Source of the DNA: Streptobacillus canis
Lineage (GTDB): Bacteria; Fusobacteriota; Fusobacteriia; Fusobacteriales; Leptotrichiaceae
NCBI RefSeq assembly: GCF_009733925.1
Contig: NZ_WOEI01000003.1
Coordinates: forward strand, 40,122 to 104,121
Reading direction: 5' to 3'
DNA: 64,000 nt
Shown: positions 52,790 to 61,000 of the stretch, one piece after another
Numbering within the stretch: position 1 is the stretch's first letter
Layout of the letters: each line of letters begins with the position of its first letter
Made by a program: the position numbers and the translations under genes
Notes under the pieces: model-generated
Database searches by the model: none
The model's input: only the letters and a program-made list of their open reading frames with translations
What the model was told of the DNA's origin: nothing

Positions 52790-53669
52790 TTTATTAATTA
52801 AACCGAAAAAAGGATTTTTTACTAAACTTAAAGAATTTTTTGTAGGGGAAGCTATAACTGATGATGTGTATGAAGAATTGGAAGAACTTTTAATACAATC
52901 TGATTTAGGAATGAAAATGACTATGGAGATAGTTGAAACTTTAGAAAAAAATGTAAGAAGTAAAGCTATTAAAAGTAAAGAATTAATGTATGATGAATTA
53001 AAATTATTACTTGCAGAAAAATTAGAATTATTTAAAGATAATAGTTTAAATATTAAAAAAGGAAGATTAAATGTAATATTAGTTATAGGAGTAAATGGTG
53101 TTGGTAAGACTACTTCTATAGGTAAGATAGCAATGAAGCTTAAAAGAGAAGGTAAATCTGTAATAATTGGTGCAGCTGATACATTTAGGGCAGCAGCTAT
53201 AGAACAGGTTGAAATGTGGGGACAAAGAGCAGGTATAGAAGTTATTAAACAAAAACATGGAAGTGATCCAGCAGCAGTTGTATTTGATACATTAAATACA
53301 GCTAAAGCTAAAAATGTTGATGTTGCAATAATAGATACTGCAGGAAGACTACACAATAAAGTAGATTTAATGAAAGAATTAGAAAAAATAGATAAAATTA
53401 TTAAACAAAGTGTAGAAGAATATGAATCTTTAATAGTAATAGATTCTACTACAGGACAAAATGGATTAGAACAAGCAAGAATATTTAATAGTATTTCTGA
53501 TATTACAGGAATAATACTTACTAAGTTTGATGGAACAGCAAAAGGAGGAATAATCTTCTCTATAGTTTCAGAACTTAATAAGCCTGTAAAATTCCTTGGA
53601 GTAGGAGAGGGAGTAGAAGATTTAAGAGTATTTGATGCTAAAGAATTCATAAATGAAATGTTTAACTAG
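52776..53669 (+). CDS. ftsY: Signal recognition particle receptor FtsY
   Basis: This 297-residue SRP GTPase has an NG domain: helical N (about 10-95), then GVNGVGKTTSIGKIA near residue 106-120 (P-loop) and GAADTFRAAAIEQ near 137. IDTAGRLHNKVDLMKEL is near 186-202 and TKFDGTAKGG near 249. It docks ribosome-SRP complexes at the membrane. The usual acidic A domain is nearly absent, replaced by a short basic head (LLIKPKKGFFTKLKEFF) that could bind lipid directly. AAAAGGAG precedes ATG inside tsaB. Confidence 0.95.
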   Translation: MGISDLLIKPKKGFFTKLKEFFVGEAITDDVYEELEELLIQSDLGMKMTMEIVETLEKNVRSKAIKSKELMYDELKLLLAEKLELFKDNSLNIKKGRLNVILVIGVNGVGKTTSIGKIAMKLKREGKSVIIGAADTFRAAAIEQVEMWGQRAGIEVIKQKHGSDPAAVVFDTLNTAKAKNVDVAIIDTAGRLHNKVDLMKELEKIDKIIKQSVEEYESLIVIDSTTGQNGLEQARIFNSISDITGIILTKFDGTAKGGIIFSIVSELNKPVKFLGVGEGVEDLRVFDAKEFINEMFN

Positions 53670-53746
53670 TAGTTTTTGTTTAAATTTTGATGGATTTATG
53701 TTAAAATAAAAAAGAAGTTGTTTAAATTAATGAGGAGATGAATAAG

Positions 53747-54772
53747 ATGGCAGATTTAATTTCAAAAATTAAAGAAAAAGAAAAAGAGCACAAAAAAACA
53801 GTAGTTCTTCCTGAAGCTGAAGACGAAAGAGTATTAAGAGCTGCTGAACAAATTACTAAAGAAGGTTTTGCTAATATTATCTTAGTAGGTAAAGATTACC
53901 AAGTAAGAGAACATGCAGCAAAAATAGGTGTTGATTTAAATGGAGTTCAAATAATTAATCCATTATCATTTGAAAAAACACCAGAATTTATTAGACAATT
54001 TGTGCACTTAAGAGCAAAAAAAGGAATGACTGAAGAACAAGCACGTGAAATTATACAAAACGATGTAAGATTCTTTGGAGCTATGCTTGTTAGAAACTGT
54101 GTAGCGGACGGTATGGTTGCTGGCTCAAATTCACCAACAGCTAATGTATTAAGAGCTGCAATACAAGTAATTGGACCTAAAACAGGATTAAAAACAATTT
54201 CAAGTTCATTTATTATGCAAACAAAAACTAAAGAATATGGAGTGGATGGGACATTAATATTTGCAGACTGTGCAGTATTACCTAATCCAACAGCTCAACA
54301 AATAGCAGATATAGCAATATCATCTGTTGAAAAATCTAGATTAATAACAAAATTTACAGATCCTAAAGTAGCACTTTTAGCATATTCAACTAAAGGTTCT
54401 GCAGAAGGAGACCAAATCACTAAGATGAGAGAAGCATACAAAATATTAGAAGAAAGAGGAGTAGACTTCGAATTTGACGGAGAATTACAACTTGATGCTG
54501 CAATAGTTCCAAGTGTTGCTGAACAAAAAGCAAAAGATTCTAATGTTGCAGGAAAAGCTAACATATTAGTATTCCCTGACTTATGTGCAGGAAATATTGG
54601 GTATAAATTAGTACAAAGATTTGCTAAAGCAAAAGCTTTAGGACCTTTCATACAAGGACTTGCAAGACCTGTACATGATTTATCAAGAGGATGTAGTGTA
54701 GAAGATATAGTAGATGTTGTAGCAGTTACATGTGCTGAATGTGCAGTATTCTGTGAAATTTTAACATTATAA
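53747..54772 (+). CDS. pta: Phosphate acetyltransferase
   Basis: This 341-residue enzyme converts acetyl-CoA plus phosphate to acetyl phosphate and CoA. Motifs include KTVVLPEAEDERVLRAAEQI, VADGMVAGSNSPTANVLRA near residue 121-139, and KTISSSFIMQT near 149. FADCAVLPNPTAQQIADIA follows, and VFPDLCAGNIGYKLVQRF near 271-288. It is the short Pta form without regulatory domains. ATG 53747 fits the spacing from GAGGAG better than 53738. An extended -10 (TGTTAAAAT, 53700-53708) precedes it. ackA follows 20 bases later. Confidence 0.95.
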   Translation: MADLISKIKEKEKEHKKTVVLPEAEDERVLRAAEQITKEGFANIILVGKDYQVREHAAKIGVDLNGVQIINPLSFEKTPEFIRQFVHLRAKKGMTEEQAREIIQNDVRFFGAMLVRNCVADGMVAGSNSPTANVLRAAIQVIGPKTGLKTISSSFIMQTKTKEYGVDGTLIFADCAVLPNPTAQQIADIAISSVEKSRLITKFTDPKVALLAYSTKGSAEGDQITKMREAYKILEERGVDFEFDGELQLDAAIVPSVAEQKAKDSNVAGKANILVFPDLCAGNIGYKLVQRFAKAKALGPFIQGLARPVHDLSRGCSVEDIVDVVAVTCAECAVFCEILTL

Positions 54773-54792
54773 TCAAGGAGGAATAAGAAAGA

Positions 54793-55986
54793 ATGAAAGT
54801 ATTAGTAATAAATAGTGGGAGTTCATCATTAAAATTTGAATTAATTAACACAGCAGATAACCACAGCTTAATTAAAGGTATATGTGAAAGAATAGGAATA
54901 GCAAATTCAATCTTTACTTTAAAAAACTTAGTTACTGGAGTTAAAATTGAAGAAAGACCAGAAGATATGCCTAACCATAAAGTAGCTATTGATTTAGTTT
55001 TAAGAGAATTAGTAGGTGAAAATGGAGTATTAAAATCTATAGATGAAGTAGATGCTATAGGGCATAGAGTAGTTCACGGAGGAGAATACTTTAATGATTC
55101 AGTTTTAGTTGATGAAGAAGTTATTAAAAAATTAGAAGATATTTCTGATTTAGCTCCATTACATAACCCAGCAAACGTTATGGGAATTAAAGTAATGAGA
55201 GAATTACTTCCTGGAAAACCTAATGTAACAGTATTTGATACAGCTTTCCACCAAACTATGGAAAAACATGTATATACTTATCCATTACCACTTGAAGACT
55301 ATGAAGAATTAAAAGTTAGAAAATATGGATTCCATGGAACAAGCCACAAATATGTGTCAGGTGTTGCAGCAGAAATGTTAGGTAAAAAAGATGCAAGAAT
55401 AATAGTTTGCCACTTAGGAAATGGAGCTTCTATTTCTGCAGTTAAAGATGGTAAAGTAGTAGATACTTCAATGGGATTAACACCACTTGCAGGAATAATG
55501 ATGGGTACTCGTTGTGGAGATATAGATCCAGCTGCAGTATTATACATCATGGAAAAAAGAGGTTTAACTCCTAAAGAAATAGATACAAGAATGAATAAAA
55601 AATCTGGATTCTTAGGAATCTTTGGAGAAAGTTCAGACTTTAGAGATATTCAAAAAGGTGTAGAAGCAGGAAATGAAAGAGCAAAACTTGCATATGATAT
55701 GTTCTGTTATAGAATAAGAAGCTATATAGGTGCTTATGCAGTAGCTATGGGTGGAGTAGATGCTATAGCATTTACTGGAGGAATTGGAGAAAATGCAGGA
55801 TATGCACGTCAAGGAATCTGCCAAGGATTAGAATTCTTAGGTGTAGAATTAGATTATGAAAAAAACATGGAAAGAATTTCTGGAAATGTTGACTATTCTA
55901 AACCTGAATCAAAAGTTAAAGTATTTAAAATTGAAACAGCTGAAGAATTAATGATAGCAATGGATACACATAGATTAGCAAAATAA
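54793..55986 (+). CDS. ackA: Acetate kinase
   Basis: This 397-residue ASKHA enzyme makes ATP and acetate from acetyl phosphate. It starts VINSGSSSLKFELI, with GHRVVHGGEYF near residue 87-97, DTAFHQTMEKHVYTYPLP near 147 and RKYGFHGTSHKYV near 176-188. CHLGNGASISAV is near 206 and FTGGIGENAGYARQGIC near 320-336. With pta it forms the main ATP-yielding end of mixed-acid fermentation. GGAGG precedes ATG and a symmetrical terminator follows. Confidence 0.97.
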   Translation: MKVLVINSGSSSLKFELINTADNHSLIKGICERIGIANSIFTLKNLVTGVKIEERPEDMPNHKVAIDLVLRELVGENGVLKSIDEVDAIGHRVVHGGEYFNDSVLVDEEVIKKLEDISDLAPLHNPANVMGIKVMRELLPGKPNVTVFDTAFHQTMEKHVYTYPLPLEDYEELKVRKYGFHGTSHKYVSGVAAEMLGKKDARIIVCHLGNGASISAVKDGKVVDTSMGLTPLAGIMMGTRCGDIDPAAVLYIMEKRGLTPKEIDTRMNKKSGFLGIFGESSDFRDIQKGVEAGNERAKLAYDMFCYRIRSYIGAYAVAMGGVDAIAFTGGIGENAGYARQGICQGLEFLGVELDYEKNMERISGNVDYSKPESKVKVFKIETAEELMIAMDTHRLAK

Positions 55987-55989
55987 ATA

Positions 55990-56012
55990 AATGGGAGCGT
56001 TAAGCTCCCATT
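55990..56012. terminator. Bidirectional terminator between ackA and flavodoxin
   Basis: AATGGGAGC-GTTAA-GCTCCCATT with T-runs on both strands. Confidence 0.88.
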
Positions 56013-56013
56013 A

Positions 56014-56511
56014 TTATTTTCCAAATTCTTCTTTTAATTGTTCACACCAATTTTCTATTCTTTCATCACTAAGTTCTGGTTGGTTTAATTCATCTATTGC
56101 AAGACCAACAAATTTTCCATTTCTCATAGCTAGTGATGCTGTGAAATCATATCCTTCTGTATCAGTGAATCCTATAATTTTAGCATTAGCTTTTTCAGCT
56201 TTTTTATATAGTATTTCAATAGCATCTATGAATGAGTCAGCAAATGAAGCTTGATCTCCTGTTCCAAATAATGCTACATATTTATCGCTTAGATCCATAT
56301 CATCTATTTCATCTACACAAACCATCCAATCATCTTGTAAATCTCCAAGTCCCCAAGTTGGTGAACCTAAAATTAATAAATCATAATCTTGGAATGTATC
56401 TATACCGTTTGATACTTCTATTACATCTACATCATCAAAATGATTAGAAATTCTATTAGCTATATCTTCAGTTGTACCAGTTGTAGTTCCAAAGTAAATT
56501 CCTGTTTTCAT
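56014..56511 (-). CDS. Flavodoxin
   Basis: This 165-residue long-chain flavodoxin has the FMN phosphate loop GTTTGTTEDIANRI near residue 8-21. LGSPTWGLGDLQDDW is near 48-62, and ALFGTGDQASFADSFIDAI near 85-103. It carries electrons between oxidoreductases, for example pyruvate oxidoreductase or radical SAM enzymes such as HemZ and others. It is the last gene of a minus-strand operon behind recJ (9 bases apart). Confidence 0.94.
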   Translation of the reverse strand: MKTGIYFGTTTGTTEDIANRISNHFDDVDVIEVSNGIDTFQDYDLLILGSPTWGLGDLQDDWMVCVDEIDDMDLSDKYVALFGTGDQASFADSFIDAIEILYKKAEKANAKIIGFTDTEGYDFTASLAMRNGKFVGLAIDELNQPELSDERIENWCEQLKEEFGK

Positions 56512-56520
56512 TTTTCCTCC

Positions 56521-59172
56521 TTAAAAATATTCAATTATACTTTCATCAGTATATATTACTTGGCCATTTTTAGCCTCATTTATTAACGATAACTTATTTT
56601 TTATTGGTAAATATTCTAAGAATATTTTATCATAGTCTAAACCACTTAATAGTTTTTTTTGTAATCTTAAAATATTAGGTGGTAAATCAACCTCTTTTTT
56701 TATAACATATAATTTGTTTTTTGTATAGTCTTTATCGCAAAAAATTAATGCTTTATCATATTTAAGTTTAAATATAGGCATTTCTATACTATTAAAATCA
56801 AATATACAACTATCTATTTTATCTGAGATATCAACTCTATTTTTAAATTCAAAGTAATTCTTTAAATGATGATTTTTTACAAAATACTTATTTTTAGTAT
56901 AGAATACCATCTTCTTGTTATTATCAAAGAAGTATTTTATTCCTAATGTTAAAAGTAGGGGATAAAAGAATTTATCTTTAATAACAACTTTTTCATTTTC
57001 AAGATTAAATGAAATATTATTACGAGAAATAAAGATAGATTCATCTTCTTTAAAATATTTTGATAATATTTCTTTAGTAACTTCATTGTATTCTTGAGCA
57101 CCTAAGATATAGTTTTTAATATTTCTAAATTGTACTTTATCTTGGTTAGAATAATTAATTAATTCATAACTTCTCTTTATTAATATATGAACTATCTTAT
57201 GATTTTCTCTTTCTTCAATATTTTCTACTTTTACATCAAAATTAAATCCATAAAATTCATTTAAATTACTTAGTAGAGTAGAAATATTAGGATCTAGTTT
57301 TGATAAAGCTTTTTGGCCAGTCATAACTGAATAAGAATTGAAGTTTCTCTTAATATATATTTTTTCTAATTCTACATTAGCTAAATCAAGAGTAGTATAG
57401 AATACTGACTTCATAGGGAAGGAAGTATTGTACATAGAATGATAATATTGGAATCTATCATCTTTTAATTTAGATTGTTTCATATCCTCTATCATAATAC
57501 TTGGATAGAATCTATCCTTGTATTCATTTGTTTCTAGTTTAAATACTACATCATAAAATATATGATTTTTCTTTAATTCCTTTAAATTTTCTCCACCATT
57601 AAACCAAATAGCATTTTTTACTGAAAAGCCTTTTTGATCTATATCAAATTTTAAATGTTGGTCATTTGTACCTACTGTTTTAGGATTGTGTATTATACAG
57701 TTTTCACTCATAAGTAATGGAGTAGGATTACCAAAACCAAAAGGTTTTAGTAAGTTTAAACTTTGTATAAATTCATAACTGATTTTTTGAGCAGGTATTT
57801 TCATATCTATTTTAATATTTTTAGTTAACTTAATATTTTCAAGTTGTTCTTTGGCATATTTTTCTATTTCTTTTTTAAATTCCTCAAGATTTTCAAGCTT
57901 TATAGTAAATCCAGCAGCATTAGCATGTCCACCAAATTTAACTAAGAGCTTAGAGACAGAAGATAGTGCTTTAGTTATATTAAATCCTTCTACAGATCTA
58001 CAAGATGCAACTGCTATTCCTTCTTCTGGGTTTTCTTCCATAATTATGCATGGTTTATAGTAAGTCTCTAATACTTTTGAAGCGACTATCCCTATAATTC
58101 CATGATGATAATTAGGAGAATGTGATATTAATATATATTTATCACTTAAATCTTTATCCTTTAGTTCATTAAGAACATTTTCAATAATCTCATCTTGTAA
58201 TTTTCTTCTATCTATATTGTTAGAAATTAAATTATCAGCAAGAACGTTTACTTCATTTTGATTGTTACTGATTAATAACTTAACACCAAGTTTTGCATCT
58301 GCCAGTCTTCCTGCAGCATTAAATATTGGAGCTATCTTAAATGATACATCGCCAGTAGTTAGCTCTTTATCTGTTAATTCTAACTTATTAAGTATAGTTT
58401 TAAGACCTAGATTACTACTATTTTTTAATCTTTCAAGACCATATTTAACTATAATTCTATTTTCTTTTATTATAGGCATAATATCAGCTATAGTTCCAAG
58501 TGAAGCAATGTCTAAATACCTATATATCTCTTCTTTCATATCTAATCTTCTAAATAGTTCATATGCAAGTAAGAATGCAACTCCAACCCCTGCAATATTA
58601 GGGAAAGAATATTCATTGTCTAATCTCTTAGGATTTATACAAGCAAGTCCTCTTGGAAGTTTTTTATCACTAGGAAGATCATGGTGATCTGTTACTATAA
58701 CCTGCATACCAAGAGAATTAATGAATTCAACATCATAATATGAACTAATTCCACAATCTACTGTGATAATTAAATCAGTTTCTTTATCTTTAATCTCTTG
58801 TATTGCATCTTTGTTTAGGCCATATCCTTCATTTCTTAAAGGAATATAGTAGTCAAGATTTTTAGCTCCAATTTTTTTTAAAACTAAATACAAAAGAGAT
58901 GTAGAGGTAATACCATCTACATCATAATCACCGTATATACATATATTCTTGTTTTCTTTTATAGCTTCTAAAATATATGAAGCTGCTAAACCTAAATCTT
59001 TTAACCTTAAAGGATCTTCAAGATTTTCTAGACTAGGGTTAATAAAATTAACTATATCTTTTTCATCAACTATTCCTCTATTTGCCAGTATATTTAATAT
59101 GTTATTATCTATAGGCAAATCAAAATTAGTTAATTTAGATCTAGTCTCAGAGAGGATCCATTTAGTTTCCAT
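56521..59172 (-). CDS. recJ: Single-stranded-DNA-specific exonuclease RecJ
   Basis: This 883-residue protein has the DHH/DHHA1 core: ICIYGDYDVDGITSTSLLYL near residue 76-95, DLIITVDCGISS near 131 and QVIVTDHHDLP near 152-162. AGRLADAKLGVKLL is near 287-300, and GGHANAAGFTIKLE near 422-435. It degrades single strands 5' to 3' in repair and recombination. Family length is usually 560-800; here a C-terminal extension of about 300 residues (from about 580) is poorly conserved and unassigned. It lies in an operon with the exported DUF3298-like protein and flavodoxin. Confidence 0.94.
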   Translation of the reverse strand: METKWILSETRSKLTNFDLPIDNNILNILANRGIVDEKDIVNFINPSLENLEDPLRLKDLGLAASYILEAIKENKNICIYGDYDVDGITSTSLLYLVLKKIGAKNLDYYIPLRNEGYGLNKDAIQEIKDKETDLIITVDCGISSYYDVEFINSLGMQVIVTDHHDLPSDKKLPRGLACINPKRLDNEYSFPNIAGVGVAFLLAYELFRRLDMKEEIYRYLDIASLGTIADIMPIIKENRIIVKYGLERLKNSSNLGLKTILNKLELTDKELTTGDVSFKIAPIFNAAGRLADAKLGVKLLISNNQNEVNVLADNLISNNIDRRKLQDEIIENVLNELKDKDLSDKYILISHSPNYHHGIIGIVASKVLETYYKPCIIMEENPEEGIAVASCRSVEGFNITKALSSVSKLLVKFGGHANAAGFTIKLENLEEFKKEIEKYAKEQLENIKLTKNIKIDMKIPAQKISYEFIQSLNLLKPFGFGNPTPLLMSENCIIHNPKTVGTNDQHLKFDIDQKGFSVKNAIWFNGGENLKELKKNHIFYDVVFKLETNEYKDRFYPSIMIEDMKQSKLKDDRFQYYHSMYNTSFPMKSVFYTTLDLANVELEKIYIKRNFNSYSVMTGQKALSKLDPNISTLLSNLNEFYGFNFDVKVENIEERENHKIVHILIKRSYELINYSNQDKVQFRNIKNYILGAQEYNEVTKEILSKYFKEDESIFISRNNISFNLENEKVVIKDKFFYPLLLTLGIKYFFDNNKKMVFYTKNKYFVKNHHLKNYFEFKNRVDISDKIDSCIFDFNSIEMPIFKLKYDKALIFCDKDYTKNKLYVIKKEVDLPPNILRLQKKLLSGLDYDKIFLEYLPIKNKLSLINEAKNGQVIYTDESIIEYF

Positions 59173-59180
59173 AAATACTC

Positions 59181-59807
59181 CTATTTAAGAACTTGTTGTA
59201 ATGATGGTAATAAGAATGGAATAAATAATACTCCATCAAATGCATCAGTTGCTTTTCCTTTGTTAAATATTAAGATAATTGAATCTTCTTCTAAGTAGAA
59301 TGAGCTTACAGAATCCCAATCAGCATATGATTTTGATGCTTTTATTCCAAATGCTCTTATTCTATCATTTAAAGCAGGTCTTAATATATCTTGATATGAA
59401 TCGGCGAAGATATCAGATAATTTTAATTCTTTACCAGTATTGCTATCAAATACCATACCTTTGTATGAATTTTCTACTGTTTTGTTTTCAGAATTAGTTT
59501 TTGCTGAAACTATAATAACTGACATAAATTTAGAGTTATTAGCAGTTAAAACAACATTAGCTTTAGTATTTTCATCTTTAACTAATTCTGTTACAGCTTT
59601 TTCAATTTTAGAGTTAATATTATCTGAAACTTTTTCTTCTTTAGCAGCAAATTTTAAGATACCAAATTTATCATTTACTTCTTGAGTTACGGTTAATACT
59701 GGTTCAGTTCCATAAGAATAACCATTAAATGTAAAATTAGCATTTGCAATAGTTGAAAAACCTAATGCAAGTACACTAATCATTAATAATTTTTTTATTG
59801 ATTTCAT
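59181..59807 (-). CDS. Exported DUF3298/RsiV-like protein
   Basis: This 208-residue protein has a signal peptide (MKSIKKLLMISVLALGFSTIANA). The mature part resembles DUF3298-type domains: a long strand-rich region (NVVLTANNSKFMSVIIVSA), then MVFDSNTGKELKLSDIFADSYQDIL near residue 118-142. A final DSIILIFNKGKATDAFDGVLFIPF stretch follows. In other bacteria such domains occur in RsiV-like lysozyme-binding proteins or stand alone in the periplasm. The function here is not assigned. It heads the minus-strand operon with recJ 8 bases behind. Confidence 0.75.
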   Translation of the reverse strand: MKSIKKLLMISVLALGFSTIANANFTFNGYSYGTEPVLTVTQEVNDKFGILKFAAKEEKVSDNINSKIEKAVTELVKDENTKANVVLTANNSKFMSVIIVSAKTNSENKTVENSYKGMVFDSNTGKELKLSDIFADSYQDILRPALNDRIRAFGIKASKSYADWDSVSSFYLEEDSIILIFNKGKATDAFDGVLFIPFLLPSLQQVLK

Positions 59808-59837
59808 GTTTACACCTCTTTGTTTAATATATATTAA

Positions 59838-59866
59838 AGTATATACTAAAAAGTGAAAAAAATCAA
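59838..59866 (-). promoter_or_regulatory. Promoter of the recJ operon
   Basis: On the minus strand TTGATT (59866-59861), 17 bases, TATACT (59843-59838), about 30 bases before the ATG. Confidence 0.65.
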
Positions 59867-59914
59867 CATAACTAAGACTTGTGTAAGATTTAATAAATGG
59901 TATTATAATAAGAA

Positions 59915-59940
59915 AAACCTCAAGATTTCTCTTGAGGTTT
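59915..59940. terminator. Terminator after potD (minus strand)
   Basis: AAACCTCAAG-ATTTCT-CTTGAGGTTT, ten paired bases, directly downstream of the potD stop. Confidence 0.85.
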
Positions 59941-59946
59941 AGTTAA

Positions 59947-60999
59947 CTATTTTCCACTTGATTTAATTTCTGTCCATATTTTATCGTGTAATTCTTTAGT
60001 TTCATCATCTAAAGCACCAGGTAGTTTAGATTTTTGAACTATTTCTTCAGCTGAAATTATAGGTTTAATTTCAGAATTTTCTTCTACACCTTTAATTATA
60101 CTTGGGTTTCTTAATACAGCTAATACTTCCATAAAGTTTTCTGGTCTGTATAAGAATTCTAAGAATTTATAAGCATTATCTTTATGTTTTGAACTAGCAG
60201 GTATAGCCATTGAATCTATGTACATCATTGCACCTTCTGGAGCAAAGTATACGAATTTATTAGCTTCTTCTCCTTCTACTTCATAGAATACATCTGGATA
60301 TCCGTGAACTATAGCGAACTCTCCACTTGCCATACCTTTTCCAGCAGCATTTGAATCGAATTTAGCTAAGTTTTCAGCCCAAGAAAGTATTTTTTCTTTA
60401 GCTTCATTTAATTGGTTGATATCTTTTGAATCAGATGGATATCCTAAGTATTGTAAAGCAAGTCCTATTACTTCACGACCATCATCAAGCATAGTCATAC
60501 GACCTTTGAATGCTTCGTTTAAGAAGATGTCTGGAGTTTTAACAAAATCATTACCAACAATTTCAGTATTAACAGTTATACCTGTTGCCATGAATGAATA
60601 TGGTATAGAGTAGTTTAATCCTTCATCATAAACTTTAGAAATTTCCATTAAGTTTAATTTCTCATCCATATTTTCAAAAGTTTTTCCTAATTTAGACTTG
60701 TCTAATTTTTCTAATAATCCTGATTGAATCATAACTGGTATATAGTCTGTTGAAGGTGAAACTATATCATAATTCCCTTCTCCACTTTCTATCATTAATT
60801 TAGCTATCATAGTATCATTGTTATCATAATAACTTATGTTAACTTTAATTCCAGTTTCTTTTTCAAAATCTTCAATAACTTTATCTGGAACAAAATATGT
60901 CCAAGTGTAAATGTTTAAAACATTTTCTTCCTCAGCACTGTTACCTGAACAGCTTAATAAAATAAAAAAAGTAAAAATTGCAAATAATAATTTTTTCAA
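59947..60999 (-). CDS. potD: Spermidine/putrescine-binding lipoprotein
   Basis: This 350-residue periplasmic binding protein has a lipoprotein signal (FFILLSCSGNS, Cys near residue 17). It has the PotD/PotF opening LNIYTWTYFVPDKVIEDFEKETGIKV-type sequence (NIYTWTYFVPDKV). IVSPSTDYIPVMIQSGLLEKLD is near 80-101, and FAPEGAMMYIDSMAIPAS near 250-267. It captures polyamines for an ABC importer. The PotABC genes are absent from its neighbourhood. It is the third gene of a minus-strand operon with murE; only one base separates them. Confidence 0.88.
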   Translation of the reverse strand: MKKLLFAIFTFFILLSCSGNSAEEENVLNIYTWTYFVPDKVIEDFEKETGIKVNISYYDNNDTMIAKLMIESGEGNYDIVSPSTDYIPVMIQSGLLEKLDKSKLGKTFENMDEKLNLMEISKVYDEGLNYSIPYSFMATGITVNTEIVGNDFVKTPDIFLNEAFKGRMTMLDDGREVIGLALQYLGYPSDSKDINQLNEAKEKILSWAENLAKFDSNAAGKGMASGEFAIVHGYPDVFYEVEGEEANKFVYFAPEGAMMYIDSMAIPASSKHKDNAYKFLEFLYRPENFMEVLAVLRNPSIIKGVEENSEIKPIISAEEIVQKSKLPGALDDETKELHDKIWTEIKSSGK

Positions 61000-61000
61000 C

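Noticed and set aside
52754-53650. A 298-codon open frame on the minus strand opposite ftsY
   Set aside because: Its product is Ser/Ile/Leu-rich low-complexity sequence typical of the reverse of an A+T-rich gene, and ftsY is unmistakable on the other strand.
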